DNA of 55,767 nucleotides from a bacterium (GCA_018830885.1 JAHJRI010000206.1:1-55767), one strand, 5' to 3'. Counted from the stretch's first letter, positions 17,656 through 26,268 are shown. Translations and numbers: made by a program. Notes: generated by a model not told the origin, from the sequence alone.

Positions 17656-18171
17656 ATGTCCTTTACAATATCTTCAGAAGATATCATCAACCGTCTCAAG
17701 GATTTCGCGCTGTTCGAGGATATTGCCCAGAGTCACGATAACATGATGCGTGTGGCTGAGATTCTCGAACCCCGCCAGATTAAAGCGGGAGAGTATATCA
17801 TGAAACAGGGTGACCGGGGAGAAGAGCTCTACATTCTCATATCCGGCGCCGTACGTGTCTGCAAAAATACCAAGCAGAATGAAGAGTACACGATCGTTGA
17901 TCTCAAGGCAGAATACAATGTCTTTTTCGGTGAAATCGCCTTGATGGACAATGATGTCCGTTCCGCCAGCATTAAAGTCCTGGAGGATTGTGATGTCCTG
18001 GTAATGGGCAAAGACAAATTCATCGAACTGGGTAACAGCTACCCGGAAATCTGCCTGCCGATCACCCGAACGATCGGCAAAAAAATCTGTAGTAACCTTC
18101 GCAACGCCAACAATGACGTTATCCTTCTTTTCGACGCCCTGGTGAACGAGATCCAGTCAACCCAGTTGTGA
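17656..18171 (+). CDS. cyclic nucleotide-binding domain protein
   Basis: A 171-residue protein with a single cNMP-binding beta-barrel at about residues 20-135. The phosphate-binding cassette reads FFGEIALMDNDVRSASI (about 96-112) with the conserved Gly-Glu and Arg, so ligand binding is plausible. The segment KAGEYIMKQGDRGEELYILI is the N-terminal strand set. There is no helix-turn-helix, so it is not a CRP-type regulator; it is more likely a standalone sensor or adaptor subunit. Its stop overlaps a GTG that could be an alternative start of the next gene. Confidence 0.85.
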   Translation: MSFTISSEDIINRLKDFALFEDIAQSHDNMMRVAEILEPRQIKAGEYIMKQGDRGEELYILISGAVRVCKNTKQNEEYTIVDLKAEYNVFFGEIALMDNDVRSASIKVLEDCDVLVMGKDKFIELGNSYPEICLPITRTIGKKICSNLRNANNDVILLFDALVNEIQSTQL

Positions 18172-18191
18172 GTTATCTGTTACAGCAAGTC

Positions 18192-19610
18192 ATGAATCAA
18201 AACATTCGCCAGCAACTCATCCAGACAATTCACACATTTTCGCCTCAAAAAATACTGGTTATCGGAGATCTGATGCTGGATCAGTATTTATGGGGCAAGG
18301 TCGAGCGTATATCCCCGGAAGCGCCCATTCCCGTTTTTCGGATGGAAAAAGAAGAATTCAGGCTGGGTGGTGCCGCTAATGTGATTGCAAACGTCAAGGC
18401 CCTCGATTGTCAGGTATATCCAGTGGGCGTTATCGGCAAAGGGATCGCAGGCCAGAAAATTGAGACTATTTTTACCGAAGCGGGTATTTCCCTGGACGGC
18501 ATAATTGTCTCTTCGTCATTTCGCACCATCGTCAAGCAGAGAATCCTGACAACCAAGCAACAGATACTGCGTGTCGACTATGAATCGGCACAACCTGACT
18601 TTGCGCAGTTTGAGGAGCAACTTTTGAAACTGGTGATGGCTTTGATCCCTCAAATGGATGGTATCATTTTGTCTGACTATGCAAAAGGGGTGCTCAGCCC
18701 CCGACTGATAGAAATCACCGTCGAAGAAGCCCGCAAGCTTGGCATTCCCGTTGTCTGTGATCCGGGAAAGGGATTCGACTTTACCAAGTACACCGGGGTT
18801 ACTGCCATCAAACCAAATCGATCTGAAGCGGCACAACTCACAAATCTGGATTTGAAAGACAATTCGTCGGTGCTGAAGGCTGCAGCGATTCTGCTGAAGC
18901 AGTGTCAGGCCGACTTCCTGACCATCAGCCTGGATAAGGATGGCATTCTGCTCTATTCCGGTGAAACCGATTACCAGTTTATTGCTACGGAAGCCAGGGA
19001 AGTATTCGATGTGACCGGAGCCGGAGACGTGGTTATCAGTGTCATCGGGGTACTATTGGCTCAGAAGGTACCCCCGTCCATTGCGGTTCATATGGCTAAT
19101 GTTGCGGCAGGACTTGAAATTTCGCACCTGGGGGTCGTTTCTATTCCCTGGAATGAAATCCTCAACCATCTCACAAACGATGGCCTCAATCGTAAAATTG
19201 TTACTCTGGAGCAGGCTCACAAAGAGGTCGGGAACAACCGCGAGTCACCCATGGTCTTCACCAACGGATATTTTGACAATATTTCGGCAGGACATCTGCG
19301 GTTCTTAATGGAGATCGGCAAAATCAATGGCAGACTGATCGTTGCCATCAACAGCGACGTTTCCATCCTTCAGCAAAAGGGATCCGCTCCGCTGCTGAAG
19401 GAACAGGATCGGGCGCGTCTGCTGGCCAGTCTTGAAAACGTCCATCGCGTGGTTATCTTTGATGACCCTGACGCATCCAATGTTATCAAGATGCTTTCGC
19501 CGGATATTGTGGTGAAGGGAGAGCATTTCAGAAACCGTCCGCTTCCTGAACAGGATGCCATTGAGGCGGCAGGCGCCAGAATCGAATATATTCAACACTT
19601 CTCCTGGTAA
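18192..19610 (+). CDS. hldE: HldE-type bifunctional heptose-7-phosphate kinase / nucleotidyltransferase, with atypical C-terminal domain
   Basis: In the ADP-heptose pathway HldE phosphorylates heptose-7-phosphate and then transfers AMP. The N-terminal PfkB kinase is normal: VIGDLMLDQYLWG (about 23-35), LGGAANVIANV, and the catalytic DVTGAGD (about 277-283). The C-terminal nucleotidyltransferase (about 350-472) starts VFTNGYFDNISAGH, where the usual HxGH signature has Ser in place of the first His. The protein stops at IQHFSW, without the usual G-[YF]-S-T-T ending. Activity of this half is doubtful. I start at ATG 18192; a GTG at 18168 overlapping the previous stop is possible. LPS core synthesis is implied, consistent with lpxC nearby. 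Confidence 0.88.
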   Translation: MNQNIRQQLIQTIHTFSPQKILVIGDLMLDQYLWGKVERISPEAPIPVFRMEKEEFRLGGAANVIANVKALDCQVYPVGVIGKGIAGQKIETIFTEAGISLDGIIVSSSFRTIVKQRILTTKQQILRVDYESAQPDFAQFEEQLLKLVMALIPQMDGIILSDYAKGVLSPRLIEITVEEARKLGIPVVCDPGKGFDFTKYTGVTAIKPNRSEAAQLTNLDLKDNSSVLKAAAILLKQCQADFLTISLDKDGILLYSGETDYQFIATEAREVFDVTGAGDVVISVIGVLLAQKVPPSIAVHMANVAAGLEISHLGVVSIPWNEILNHLTNDGLNRKIVTLEQAHKEVGNNRESPMVFTNGYFDNISAGHLRFLMEIGKINGRLIVAINSDVSILQQKGSAPLLKEQDRARLLASLENVHRVVIFDDPDASNVIKMLSPDIVVKGEHFRNRPLPEQDAIEAAGARIEYIQHFSW

Positions 19611-19617
19611 GATAGGC

Positions 19618-20187
19618 TTGCTCAGAATTGTCAGTGGAAAACTAAAAGGTAGAAGACTGCCGATATTGAAGGGTCAAACCACACGCCCCACCCTTGAGAA
19701 AACGCGGGAAACCATATTCAATATTCTTCAAAGCCGTTTCCGGCTCGACGCTTTTGAAGCCTTCGACCTGTTTGCGGGAAGTGGCGCCCTGGGTTTCGAA
19801 GCATACAGCAGAGGGGTCAGCAAGGTTCACTTTCTCGAAACAGACAGACGGTGTTATCAGATCATCCAATCAAACATTCTTCGTCTTTCCCTGGCAGACC
19901 ATTGCTCAATTTCCCTAAATGATGCTACTCAATGGATAAAGGGTGTCATATGGACCGGCGGGCCGAAACTCTTTCTATTGGACCCTCCCTACAAAAGCGA
20001 TTTAGCCCAGAATATCCTTCACACCCTTGCCCGGACATCTCAAATACCTGCCCAAAGCATCATTGTTCTGGAAACTGAAAAAGACAAGCAGTTTGAGTAT
20101 CCGACGCATTTCCAACTGATAAAGCAAAAAAAAACAGGTAAAACACGAATCGATTTTATCGAAATTCTCTCACCCAACGGATCATGA
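19618..20187 (+). CDS. rsmD: 16S rRNA (guanine966-N2)-methyltransferase
   Basis: 189 residues with the RsmD layout: LLRIVSGKLKGRRL at the N-terminus, TRPTLEKTRETIFNIL (about 23-38), motif I DLFAGSGALGFEA (about 50-62) and the catalytic LDPPYKSD (about 123-130) for N2-methylation of guanine. It modifies G966 of 16S rRNA in the small subunit. The TTG at 19618, 7 bases after hldE, is taken as start because RsmD proteins begin close to this R-I-x-x-G-x-x-K-G-R motif. A longer frame from 19555 would overlap hldE. Its stop overlaps the next gene by 4 bases, so all are co-transcribed. Confidence 0.92.
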   Translation: MLRIVSGKLKGRRLPILKGQTTRPTLEKTRETIFNILQSRFRLDAFEAFDLFAGSGALGFEAYSRGVSKVHFLETDRRCYQIIQSNILRLSLADHCSISLNDATQWIKGVIWTGGPKLFLLDPPYKSDLAQNILHTLARTSQIPAQSIIVLETEKDKQFEYPTHFQLIKQKKTGKTRIDFIEILSPNGS

Positions 20188-20918
20188 GATTAATATTGGC
20201 AGCACTTTTCATCGTCCTGCTATCGGCTGCAGAGGTCGAGGCAGGAAACGGGTCTTTTCTGATTCTGAAAAGAGTCTATTTTTACGTCAATGCGGGTCAG
20301 ACCGGCAAAAAAGAGCTGACCCGGACGCAAAAAGCCTACGATGTGATCGATGTCACCGCACAGGACCAGAAACCGGTGATGTATCAGATTGTTGTAGGAG
20401 GAGGCAATAACGTCATTAATGGAACCGGTTATATTGTCGAAACAGAGACGGAACTCCAGAAACTGGGCACCAATCCGGTTAGGGTTTACGCCAAAATACT
20501 TGGCAATCAATCTGATTTTACGAGCTTTCTTCTGGTGTCTCCCAACCAGCTCTCTTTTACCGGCAGGCAGGAACAGACTCCTGATTTTCCTTATGTCACT
20601 TGGAAAGCAGTCAATTACAAGACCAGTGCCCCAAAAACCTATTGGGTTCCCGACTGGTCAGGGATATATCGACCTGACAAAACAGCCGCCTGGTTGAATC
20701 AGACCTATCAAAAGGCCAACCGGCTGAAACTGAATGAGAATCTCATGCACAAGATTCTGTTGGGGTTGGTTGAAACCGGATATACCAGAGAACAGGTTGA
20801 ATTGACGCTTGGCAACCCGCAGGAGCGGAAAGTGATTGAAAATGCCACTCAGGAGGAGTGGCAGTATGAGGGGCGCAAGGTTATTTTTAAATCTAACCGT
20901 GTGATGCGCGTTTTGTAG
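20184..20918 (+). CDS. exported protein with a BamE-like C-terminal segment
   Basis: 244 residues with a signal peptide (MRLILAALFIVLLSAAEVEA, cleavage near 20). The middle is unassigned and rich in beta strands. The last about 55 residues read GYTREQVELTLGNPQERKVI, then EEWQYEGRKVIFKSNRVMRV, resembling the BamE/SmpA fold (helix-helix, G-x-P turn, W-x-Y strand, K-V-x-F strand). There is no lipobox Cys after the signal, unlike BamE itself. It overlaps rsmD by 4 bases (ATGA). A periplasmic or envelope-associated role is likely; the exact function is unknown. Confidence 0.6.
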   Translation: MRLILAALFIVLLSAAEVEAGNGSFLILKRVYFYVNAGQTGKKELTRTQKAYDVIDVTAQDQKPVMYQIVVGGGNNVINGTGYIVETETELQKLGTNPVRVYAKILGNQSDFTSFLLVSPNQLSFTGRQEQTPDFPYVTWKAVNYKTSAPKTYWVPDWSGIYRPDKTAAWLNQTYQKANRLKLNENLMHKILLGLVETGYTREQVELTLGNPQERKVIENATQEEWQYEGRKVIFKSNRVMRVL

Positions 20919-20971
20919 ACCGTGCACAGGCGATTCTGGCTGTGGCGTTTTTCAGGTATGCGACGATGACA

Positions 20972-22543
20972 TTATCTGGCTGATTTTGCACAGCGAAACC
21001 CGACATCATCCCAACCATAATTCGGGTTACTGCTGTCCCTGAACCAGCCAACAGAACTATCTTTTGCTTTTGCCCACGACCCTCCCCGAATGACCCGGAA
21101 TCCATTCTGACTCAAATAGAACTTGCTTCCTGGATACGGTCTCAAAAAACTATCAACCCATTCACGTACGTTTCCAGCGAGATTCTGTACCCCATAAACA
21201 GAGACATCCCTGCTGGCGGACGTCACGGGTTCGGGGGCCAGGACACCGGATTCGACCGTTCTAGCATAACTGGGAGAAAAGTTGTCTCCAGACCAGGGAT
21301 ATTTTCGCCCATCCGCACCACGAAACGCTTTTTCCCATTCAACCTCTTTCGGGAGTCGTTTTCCCATGGTTTGGCAATAACGCCTGGCATCATTCCAGTT
21401 GACCTTGACAACCGGCCAATCCTCCTGTCCGGGGGGGATTCGCCCCCCGATCCATGAGGGTGGGGAACGGTGCTTGAATCTTCTGACAAACGCCTCGTAA
21501 TCGCTGTTGGATACTTCAGTCCGGTCAATGTAGTATGACTTGAGAGGAACCTTGAACGCCGGTGCTGAAATGCTGGGCCCGTCGTTGCTCCCCATGATAA
21601 AAACACCGGCCTCGATATAAACCATCTCATTGAGCTTTTTGGCGGCAACACTCTTTGGCGCGTTTGAATCACGTTTCTGGTCACTGAACCGGATGGTTTT
21701 CGCCCATTCAATCACGCCATTGTATATATTTAACATTTTCAATGACGCGATATAGCTGCCCGGTTTCGACGAAATTCGGCCATAAATGAATGCATCGACC
21801 CCATAAAGTTCCCCCATTCGCTTCGCCTTTTTTTCATCGATGAAATCCTCCATGTTGAGTTTCTGTTCCTCAAGTATCAATTGCAGGTTTTCCCGATCTA
21901 CGACCTGTAGATTTCCATCCTTGGTTATCGCAACAGAAAGGTAATCGATCACCCGATCGGCATCAAAATCCGTTTTAATGCTCCAGAAACTGATCTGCTT
22001 GATCTTCGTCCCCTGCAGCCGATCCATGCTCTCCCTTAACGAGTCATTCACTTTCTCGGTGAGATTGTTGAGTGTCTGTGAATTATTGGACAGCTCTGTC
22101 AGGTTGAAGATTTCAGCCCAGGCAATGGCTGAGCTCTCAACGTCAATCGCCTTGAAAACAATGGTATCGCCATAGTAACGGCCGTATATGAACAGGTCCA
22201 CGCCCAGCAGTTTGCCCAGAGTCTTGTAGGTATCCTGTGAAACCATCCCGGTCAGATTGAATTTCTGTTCCCTGAGTATCAATTGAAGTTTGGAACGATC
22301 AATCAACCGGAACTTTCCTCCCTGTACAATTTCATTTTCTGTATAGTCGATCAGTTCCTTGACCGTTTCAGGGTTTAAAGGCCCCTGGATCCTTGAGAAC
22401 GCGACCGTTGAGTACTTCTGGGATGATATCTGGCTCAGAGATCCGGCGACTTCCTGCGCCAGTTTGATTGAATCGAAGGCATACAGATCGCTCGTCAATA
22501 GAAAAAGACAAATCAGCGGCAGCCTGATCTGTTCGATGATCAT
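20972..22543 (-). CDS. exported fusion of two CsgG/LpoB-like domains with a formylglycine-generating-enzyme-like (SUMF1) domain
   Basis: About 523 residues. A signal-like start (MIIEQIRLPLICLFLLTSDLYA) precedes two related repeats of about 130 residues, each with DR-x-x-LQLIL-x-EQK (DRSKLQLILREQKFNLTG and DRENLQLILEEQKLNMEDF) followed by LGVDLFIYGR or YGVDAFIYGR, the pattern of CsgG/LpoB-like periplasmic proteins. The C-terminal third is a SUMF1/FGE fold: YIEAGVFIMGSNDGP, RLPKEVEWEKAFRGADGRKY, NLAGNVREWV, VIRGGSW. The Cys pair used by true FGE is not seen after RGGSW, so it is probably a binding rather than catalytic domain. The start is uncertain; ATG 22579 is also in frame. Confidence 0.75.
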   Translation of the reverse strand: MIIEQIRLPLICLFLLTSDLYAFDSIKLAQEVAGSLSQISSQKYSTVAFSRIQGPLNPETVKELIDYTENEIVQGGKFRLIDRSKLQLILREQKFNLTGMVSQDTYKTLGKLLGVDLFIYGRYYGDTIVFKAIDVESSAIAWAEIFNLTELSNNSQTLNNLTEKVNDSLRESMDRLQGTKIKQISFWSIKTDFDADRVIDYLSVAITKDGNLQVVDRENLQLILEEQKLNMEDFIDEKKAKRMGELYGVDAFIYGRISSKPGSYIASLKMLNIYNGVIEWAKTIRFSDQKRDSNAPKSVAAKKLNEMVYIEAGVFIMGSNDGPSISAPAFKVPLKSYYIDRTEVSNSDYEAFVRRFKHRSPPSWIGGRIPPGQEDWPVVKVNWNDARRYCQTMGKRLPKEVEWEKAFRGADGRKYPWSGDNFSPSYARTVESGVLAPEPVTSASRDVSVYGVQNLAGNVREWVDSFLRPYPGSKFYLSQNGFRVIRGGSWAKAKDSSVGWFRDSSNPNYGWDDVGFRCAKSAR

Positions 22544-22796
22544 TTTAATTCTGTTTATCGTACTCTTTTTAATCACCATGTGGAAAATCGATTGAGTTCG
22601 TAATTGTCGGAATGGAACTGATATGGCAGATTTCAGATAAGTGAACCTGATCAGATGAATATCAATGCCCGGAATACCCGTTTCCCGTGTTTTTCTTAAA
22701 AATAATGCAAGAAATGTGTTCCAACCGGTGTAAGTATCCCGAAATATATCGTAAACAACTGTATTAAGCAACAATCATCATTTTGGAAACCAGAAA

Positions 22797-23540
22797 ATGC
22801 CCCTTTATATCGTATCTGTTCCAATCGGAAACCCGGACGATATCACGCTGAGAGCCGTGAAAACGCTCCAGGCAGTTGATTTTGTAATCTGTGAAGAGAT
22901 CAAAATTGGGCGTAAACTATTGAAACAGCTAGATATCGAAAAGCCACTGGTCTATATCAACGAACACGATGAAATAGAATCATCTGATGCCGTGATTCAA
23001 CGCCTCTTAAAAAATCAAAGTGCTGCCTACTTCTCTGATGCCGGAACGCCCCTGTTTGCTGATCCGGGAACCTACCTGGTCAAACGATGCCATGACCTCG
23101 GCATCAGGGTCGTGCCGGTCCCCGGGGCATCATCGTTAACGGCTGCGCTGGCTGTTGCCGGTGTCGATATCAGACAGTTCTACTTTGCCGGTTTTCTCCC
23201 CCGTGTTTCCATCGAACGGCGAGCCGCACTTCGCAATTTAAAGCAATTCCATTGTCCAGTGATTCTTTATGACACCCCATATCGGTTGTTGACCCTGCTG
23301 GCTGATATTCATCTTGAATTCTCCCCTGATACACAGATCGTCCTCCTTCTCGCATTGACCCAACCCGATGAGCGCATTCTGAAAGGAACAATTGCTGATA
23401 TCATTTCAACAGTGAAGAAAAACTATTCCAAGCGGGAATTTGTCCTTATCATCGAGCTGGCAGGCAAAAGCCAGCCAAAGGGCAGAACAGGAGGTGGGTC
23501 TAAAAGGCAACCGTATAAGCGACGGAGCGGCAAATCATGA
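22797..23540 (+). CDS. rsmI: 16S rRNA (cytidine1402-2'-O)-methyltransferase
   Basis: RsmI methylates the 2'-OH of C1402 in 16S rRNA. It is a tetrapyrrole-methylase-fold SAM enzyme. The 247-residue protein shows LYIVSVPIGNPDDITLRAV at the start (canonical is TPIGNLxDIT), YFSDAGTPLFADPG (about 77-90) and VPVPGASSLTAALAVAG (about 105-121), all diagnostic. The C-terminus carries a basic tail (KSQPKGRTGGGSKRQPYKRR), likely for rRNA contact. It is divergent from the FGE-fusion gene and its last 6 bases overlap the end of convergent lspA. Confidence 0.95.
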   Translation: MPLYIVSVPIGNPDDITLRAVKTLQAVDFVICEEIKIGRKLLKQLDIEKPLVYINEHDEIESSDAVIQRLLKNQSAAYFSDAGTPLFADPGTYLVKRCHDLGIRVVPVPGASSLTAALAVAGVDIRQFYFAGFLPRVSIERRAALRNLKQFHCPVILYDTPYRLLTLLADIHLEFSPDTQIVLLLALTQPDERILKGTIADIISTVKKNYSKREFVLIIELAGKSQPKGRTGGGSKRQPYKRRSGKS

Positions 23541-24011
23541 CCGGCTATTGTGAGCAACAAACGCATGATAGAGCATGATCAGAAATCCGATGGTGATTAA
23601 ATCATCGGCCAGGTTGTTTACAAAGAAACCGGTCTCATAGAAATGAAAATACATGTAATCCGTCACATGTTGCCTGAATGCCCTGTCAATCAGGTTTCCG
23701 ACAGCACCGGAAATAATCAGCGAAAACCCCCATTTTTCCCCGGTCACCAACGCCCCCCAATTCCGGAATACGTAGATACATAACCCTACAACGACAATGA
23801 AAGAGACTCCTGCCAGCAGCGGCGTACGCAGCATGGATGGCAGGTCAGAGAGCAGACTGAAGGAGATCCCCCGGTTCTCCTGATGGGTGAGATGGATCAG
23901 GTTGGGAATCAGCTCAATATGAGACCCGGCGTTCAAATAGAGACGGACCAGATATTTGATGAATTGATCTAACCCGACCAGAAGCGTGATAAGACCAAGA
24001 TAAAACCGCAT
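23535..24011 (-). CDS. lspA: lipoprotein signal peptidase
   Basis: LspA is the inner-membrane aspartyl protease that removes the signal peptide from diacylglyceryl-modified prolipoproteins. At 158 residues it is of normal length with four hydrophobic segments. Catalytic Asp residues are visible in SGAVGNLIDRAF (about 104-115) and FFVNNLADDLITIG (about 129-142); the N-terminal GLDQFIKYLV and QENRGISFSLL also match. It overlaps the tail of rsmI by 6 bases. The ATG at 24011 is chosen; a TTG two codons earlier is possible. LivK in this window carries a lipobox and could be one of its substrates. Confidence 0.93.
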   Translation of the reverse strand: MRFYLGLITLLVGLDQFIKYLVRLYLNAGSHIELIPNLIHLTHQENRGISFSLLSDLPSMLRTPLLAGVSFIVVVGLCIYVFRNWGALVTGEKWGFSLIISGAVGNLIDRAFRQHVTDYMYFHFYETGFFVNNLADDLITIGFLIMLYHAFVAHNSRS

Positions 24012-24660
24012 ACACAAATGATTGGTAAATTTTTATAAGATGCGGATTCCCTGATCCGCAGAAAGCGGTTCTCCCCAATAAGAATAAGCAATAGACGCAG
24101 CCGAGGAATCCCAACGAAAATATGATTGAAGTAAAACAGTAGACAGAACGAAGTGTCTTGGCAAGAGACAATGACTGTTTTCAACCATCAGGTCAGAAAA
24201 ATAGTTTTGTCATTTCAGCAGCACCTGCAATAAAACGCACCGGCGTCAATCCGCGTCTTGCCCATAAATGTCTGCTCTGCTATATTTAAATGTCGCAGGT
24301 GCATGGAAAAGGGTGTCAGGCAACCTGTCTTTCAGCCGTCTCGCAGTTCAACTAAACCAAGACAGGTGGCAAGGTCAACCTAAAAAAGATGAACTCCGTT
24401 TTTAGGAATGGGGGAAAAAGCTGATCCTGTATGCAGACGCAGACTTCATCGGTTACACTGGGTTTCACCGCTGATTGGGCTCAACCCAGGTTGACGACGG
24501 TCTTGATTGCCTGACCGGTCCTGCAACCGTGATGATGAAATAACGTCCGCTACCTGTGTTGTGTCACCAAATGCTCATGTTTTACAGGGGAACGTTTTTT
24601 TTGCAGAACGGCATTCAGGATTTGGATGCTTAAAAAGTTGTTTTTTTTTGTCATTTACCT
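24012..24660. other. long non-coding region with several inverted repeats upstream of livK
   Basis: No gene is supportable. The stretch holds at least three inverted repeats: GCACCTGC 24221-24228 with GCAGGTGC 24295-24302; ACCTGTCTT 24323-24331 with AAGACAGGT 24359-24367; CCTAAAAA 24379-24386 with TTTTTAGG 24399-24406. They may reflect RNA secondary structure or a decayed element; no riboswitch class is recognised. Confidence 0.4.
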
Positions 24661-24688
24661 TTGACAACCGATATAGGATGAATATAGA
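24661..24688 (+). promoter_or_regulatory. predicted sigma-70-type promoter upstream of livK
   Basis: A perfect -35 hexamer TTGACA (24661-24666) is followed after 16 bases by TATAGA (24683-24688), one base from the -10 consensus. Transcription would begin near 24695. An intrinsic terminator lies about 40-65 bases further on and livK starts at 24840. This is the best promoter match I found in the window. Confidence 0.6.
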
Positions 24689-24733
24689 AATAAACATGTT
24701 CATTAAAAGGAATTGACCAAAATAACAGCATGC

Positions 24734-24761
24734 AAGGCGTTTTTGAAAACGCCTTCTTTTT
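24734..24761 (+). terminator. intrinsic terminator between the predicted promoter and livK
   Basis: AAGGCGTT pairs with AACGCCTT around a short loop, and CTTTTTT follows, a textbook Rho-independent terminator. It lies about 40 bases after the predicted start site and about 80 bases before the livK start. The arrangement would give a 60-70 nt RNA unless polymerase reads through, so it could be a small RNA or an attenuator controlling livK. A 6-codon open frame (ATG at 24696) lies between them, too short to judge. Confidence 0.7.
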
Positions 24762-24839
24762 GCACATTGATATCAGGTCTGCGGCTGGCTGTTTTGGACA
24801 ACACAATTCGTGATATCGAATAATCATCAGGAGAGTAAT

Positions 24840-25964
24840 ATGAAACTTCTTAAAAACAGATTTCTGCTTTTGATTCTTGCGGCTTTTATGGTCTTTGGCA
24901 CATCATGCGACAAAGACAAGGATAAACCTATTAAAATCGGCGTCGCCGGACCTCACAGTGGCGACCTGGCCCCATACGGCATCCCACCGAAAAATGCGGT
25001 GATACTGGCTGCAGAAAAAATCAATGCTGCGGGCGGGCTGTTGGGCAGAAAGGTGGAAATCATCGCCGAAGATGATGTTTGTAAGCCGGAAGTAGCCACC
25101 AACGTCGCTTCAAAACTCGTTGGCGAGGGTGTTGTTGCTGTTATTGGTCATGTTTGCAGCGGGGCAACCATTGCGGCTTTATCCGTATACCGGGACAATA
25201 ATATTCCGGTGATCTCTCCTTCGGCCACCAATCCCGAAATTACGATGAGCGGACAAAATCCGCTGTTCTTCAGGACAATTCCTCATGATGCAGCCCAGGC
25301 CATTCTTCAGTCAAAATTTATCGATGAATACCTCAAGGCCAAAACAGTTGCAGTGATTCATGACAAAGGAGATTACGGAAAAGGACTGGCGACATTGGTA
25401 AAAGAGGGACTGGAAAAAAGAGGTATCAATATTGTTCTTTTTGAAGGCATCACACCGGGTGCTGTGGATTATTCAGCGCTGATCCGAAAAATCAAGGATG
25501 CAAATCCGGATGTTGTTGCATTTGGTGGATATCATCCCGAAGGTTCCAAAATCGTTACCCAGGCAAGGAAAAAAGAGATCACCGCCCATTTCATTTCCGG
25601 GGATGGATTAAAGGATCCTTCCTTTATTAAGATCGGTGGCGAATATGCTGAAGGCTATTTTGTCTCATCTCCTTCTGATATATCGAACATACCGGCCACC
25701 ATCGAAGTTACCGCAGCCCTGAAAGAAAAAGGACAACAACCTGGCAATTTCGGTCTGCAAGCCCATGCAGCCATCACAACGGTATTTCATGCCATTGAAA
25801 AATCGAAATCGACTGCAGCGGAAGAAATCGCAAAAGTCTTGAGGTCTGACAGCGTGTCCACCACTCTCGGCAACATTTCCTATGACAGCAGGGGAGATGT
25901 GGTCGGATCCGGTTTTGCCATATACAAGGTTGTCAATGGCGAATTTGAAGAAATTAAGTGGTAA
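24840..25964 (+). CDS. livK: branched-chain amino acid ABC transporter substrate-binding lipoprotein
   Basis: A type I periplasmic binding protein (374 residues) for leucine, isoleucine, valine or a related amino acid. The signal ends in a lipobox-like FGTSC (about 17-21), so it is probably a lipoprotein anchored by LspA processing. Family motifs are IKIGVAGPHSGDLAPYG, VIGHVCSGATIAAL, PVISPSATNPEIT and AVIHDKGDYGKGLA. The ATG at 24840 has an excellent AGGAG ribosome-binding site 8-12 bases upstream. It opens the livKHMGF cluster but is separated from livH by 304 bases containing a terminator-like hairpin. Ligand specificity cannot be read from sequence. Confidence 0.95.
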   Translation: MKLLKNRFLLLILAAFMVFGTSCDKDKDKPIKIGVAGPHSGDLAPYGIPPKNAVILAAEKINAAGGLLGRKVEIIAEDDVCKPEVATNVASKLVGEGVVAVIGHVCSGATIAALSVYRDNNIPVISPSATNPEITMSGQNPLFFRTIPHDAAQAILQSKFIDEYLKAKTVAVIHDKGDYGKGLATLVKEGLEKRGINIVLFEGITPGAVDYSALIRKIKDANPDVVAFGGYHPEGSKIVTQARKKEITAHFISGDGLKDPSFIKIGGEYAEGYFVSSPSDISNIPATIEVTAALKEKGQQPGNFGLQAHAAITTVFHAIEKSKSTAAEEIAKVLRSDSVSTTLGNISYDSRGDVVGSGFAIYKVVNGEFEEIKW

Positions 25965-26010
25965 GAATCAGCTGTATTTAAGTTGATTGACCAGATCTAA
26001 CTTTTCCATA

Positions 26011-26093
26011 CTCCCGATGTCTTCCCCCAGGAACCGGCTCCCGGCTCCGATATAACGATTCGCGGGGAATAGGCATCGGGAGATTGGTTTTTT
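26011..26093 (+). terminator. terminator/attenuator hairpin between livK and livH
   Basis: CTCCCGATG (26011-26019) pairs perfectly with CATCGGGAG (26074-26082); inside, TTCCCC pairs with GGGGAA, and a T6 run follows at 26088-26093. The structure sits between the binding-protein gene and the permease genes. It would let livK be made in excess over membrane and ATPase subunits, as is usual for such importers. The rest of the 304-base gap holds no gene. Confidence 0.7.
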
Positions 26094-26268
26094 CAGGTGC
26101 CTGCTGTTTGAGGTGCCCATTTCCAAGGCATTTATGGATTGCAGTTCGGATACGGCCTGATTTTGGTATCCCCGTTCGGCTTACTGCGCTTCCCTAATGT
26201 GACATGCACAGCGATCGGGTTGTGGGTGACAACAGTGTGATCCTCAAGTCAAGACTCTCTATTCTAAA

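Noticed and set aside
18168..18191. GTG at 18168 as hldE start
   Set aside because: It overlaps the previous stop and adds a short non-conserved leader; ATG 18192 keeps about 20 residues ahead of the first kinase strand as in the family, but the GTG remains possible.
24507..24716. 69-codon frame ahead of livK
   Set aside because: It runs through the predicted promoter and has no start signal; unlikely to be translated.
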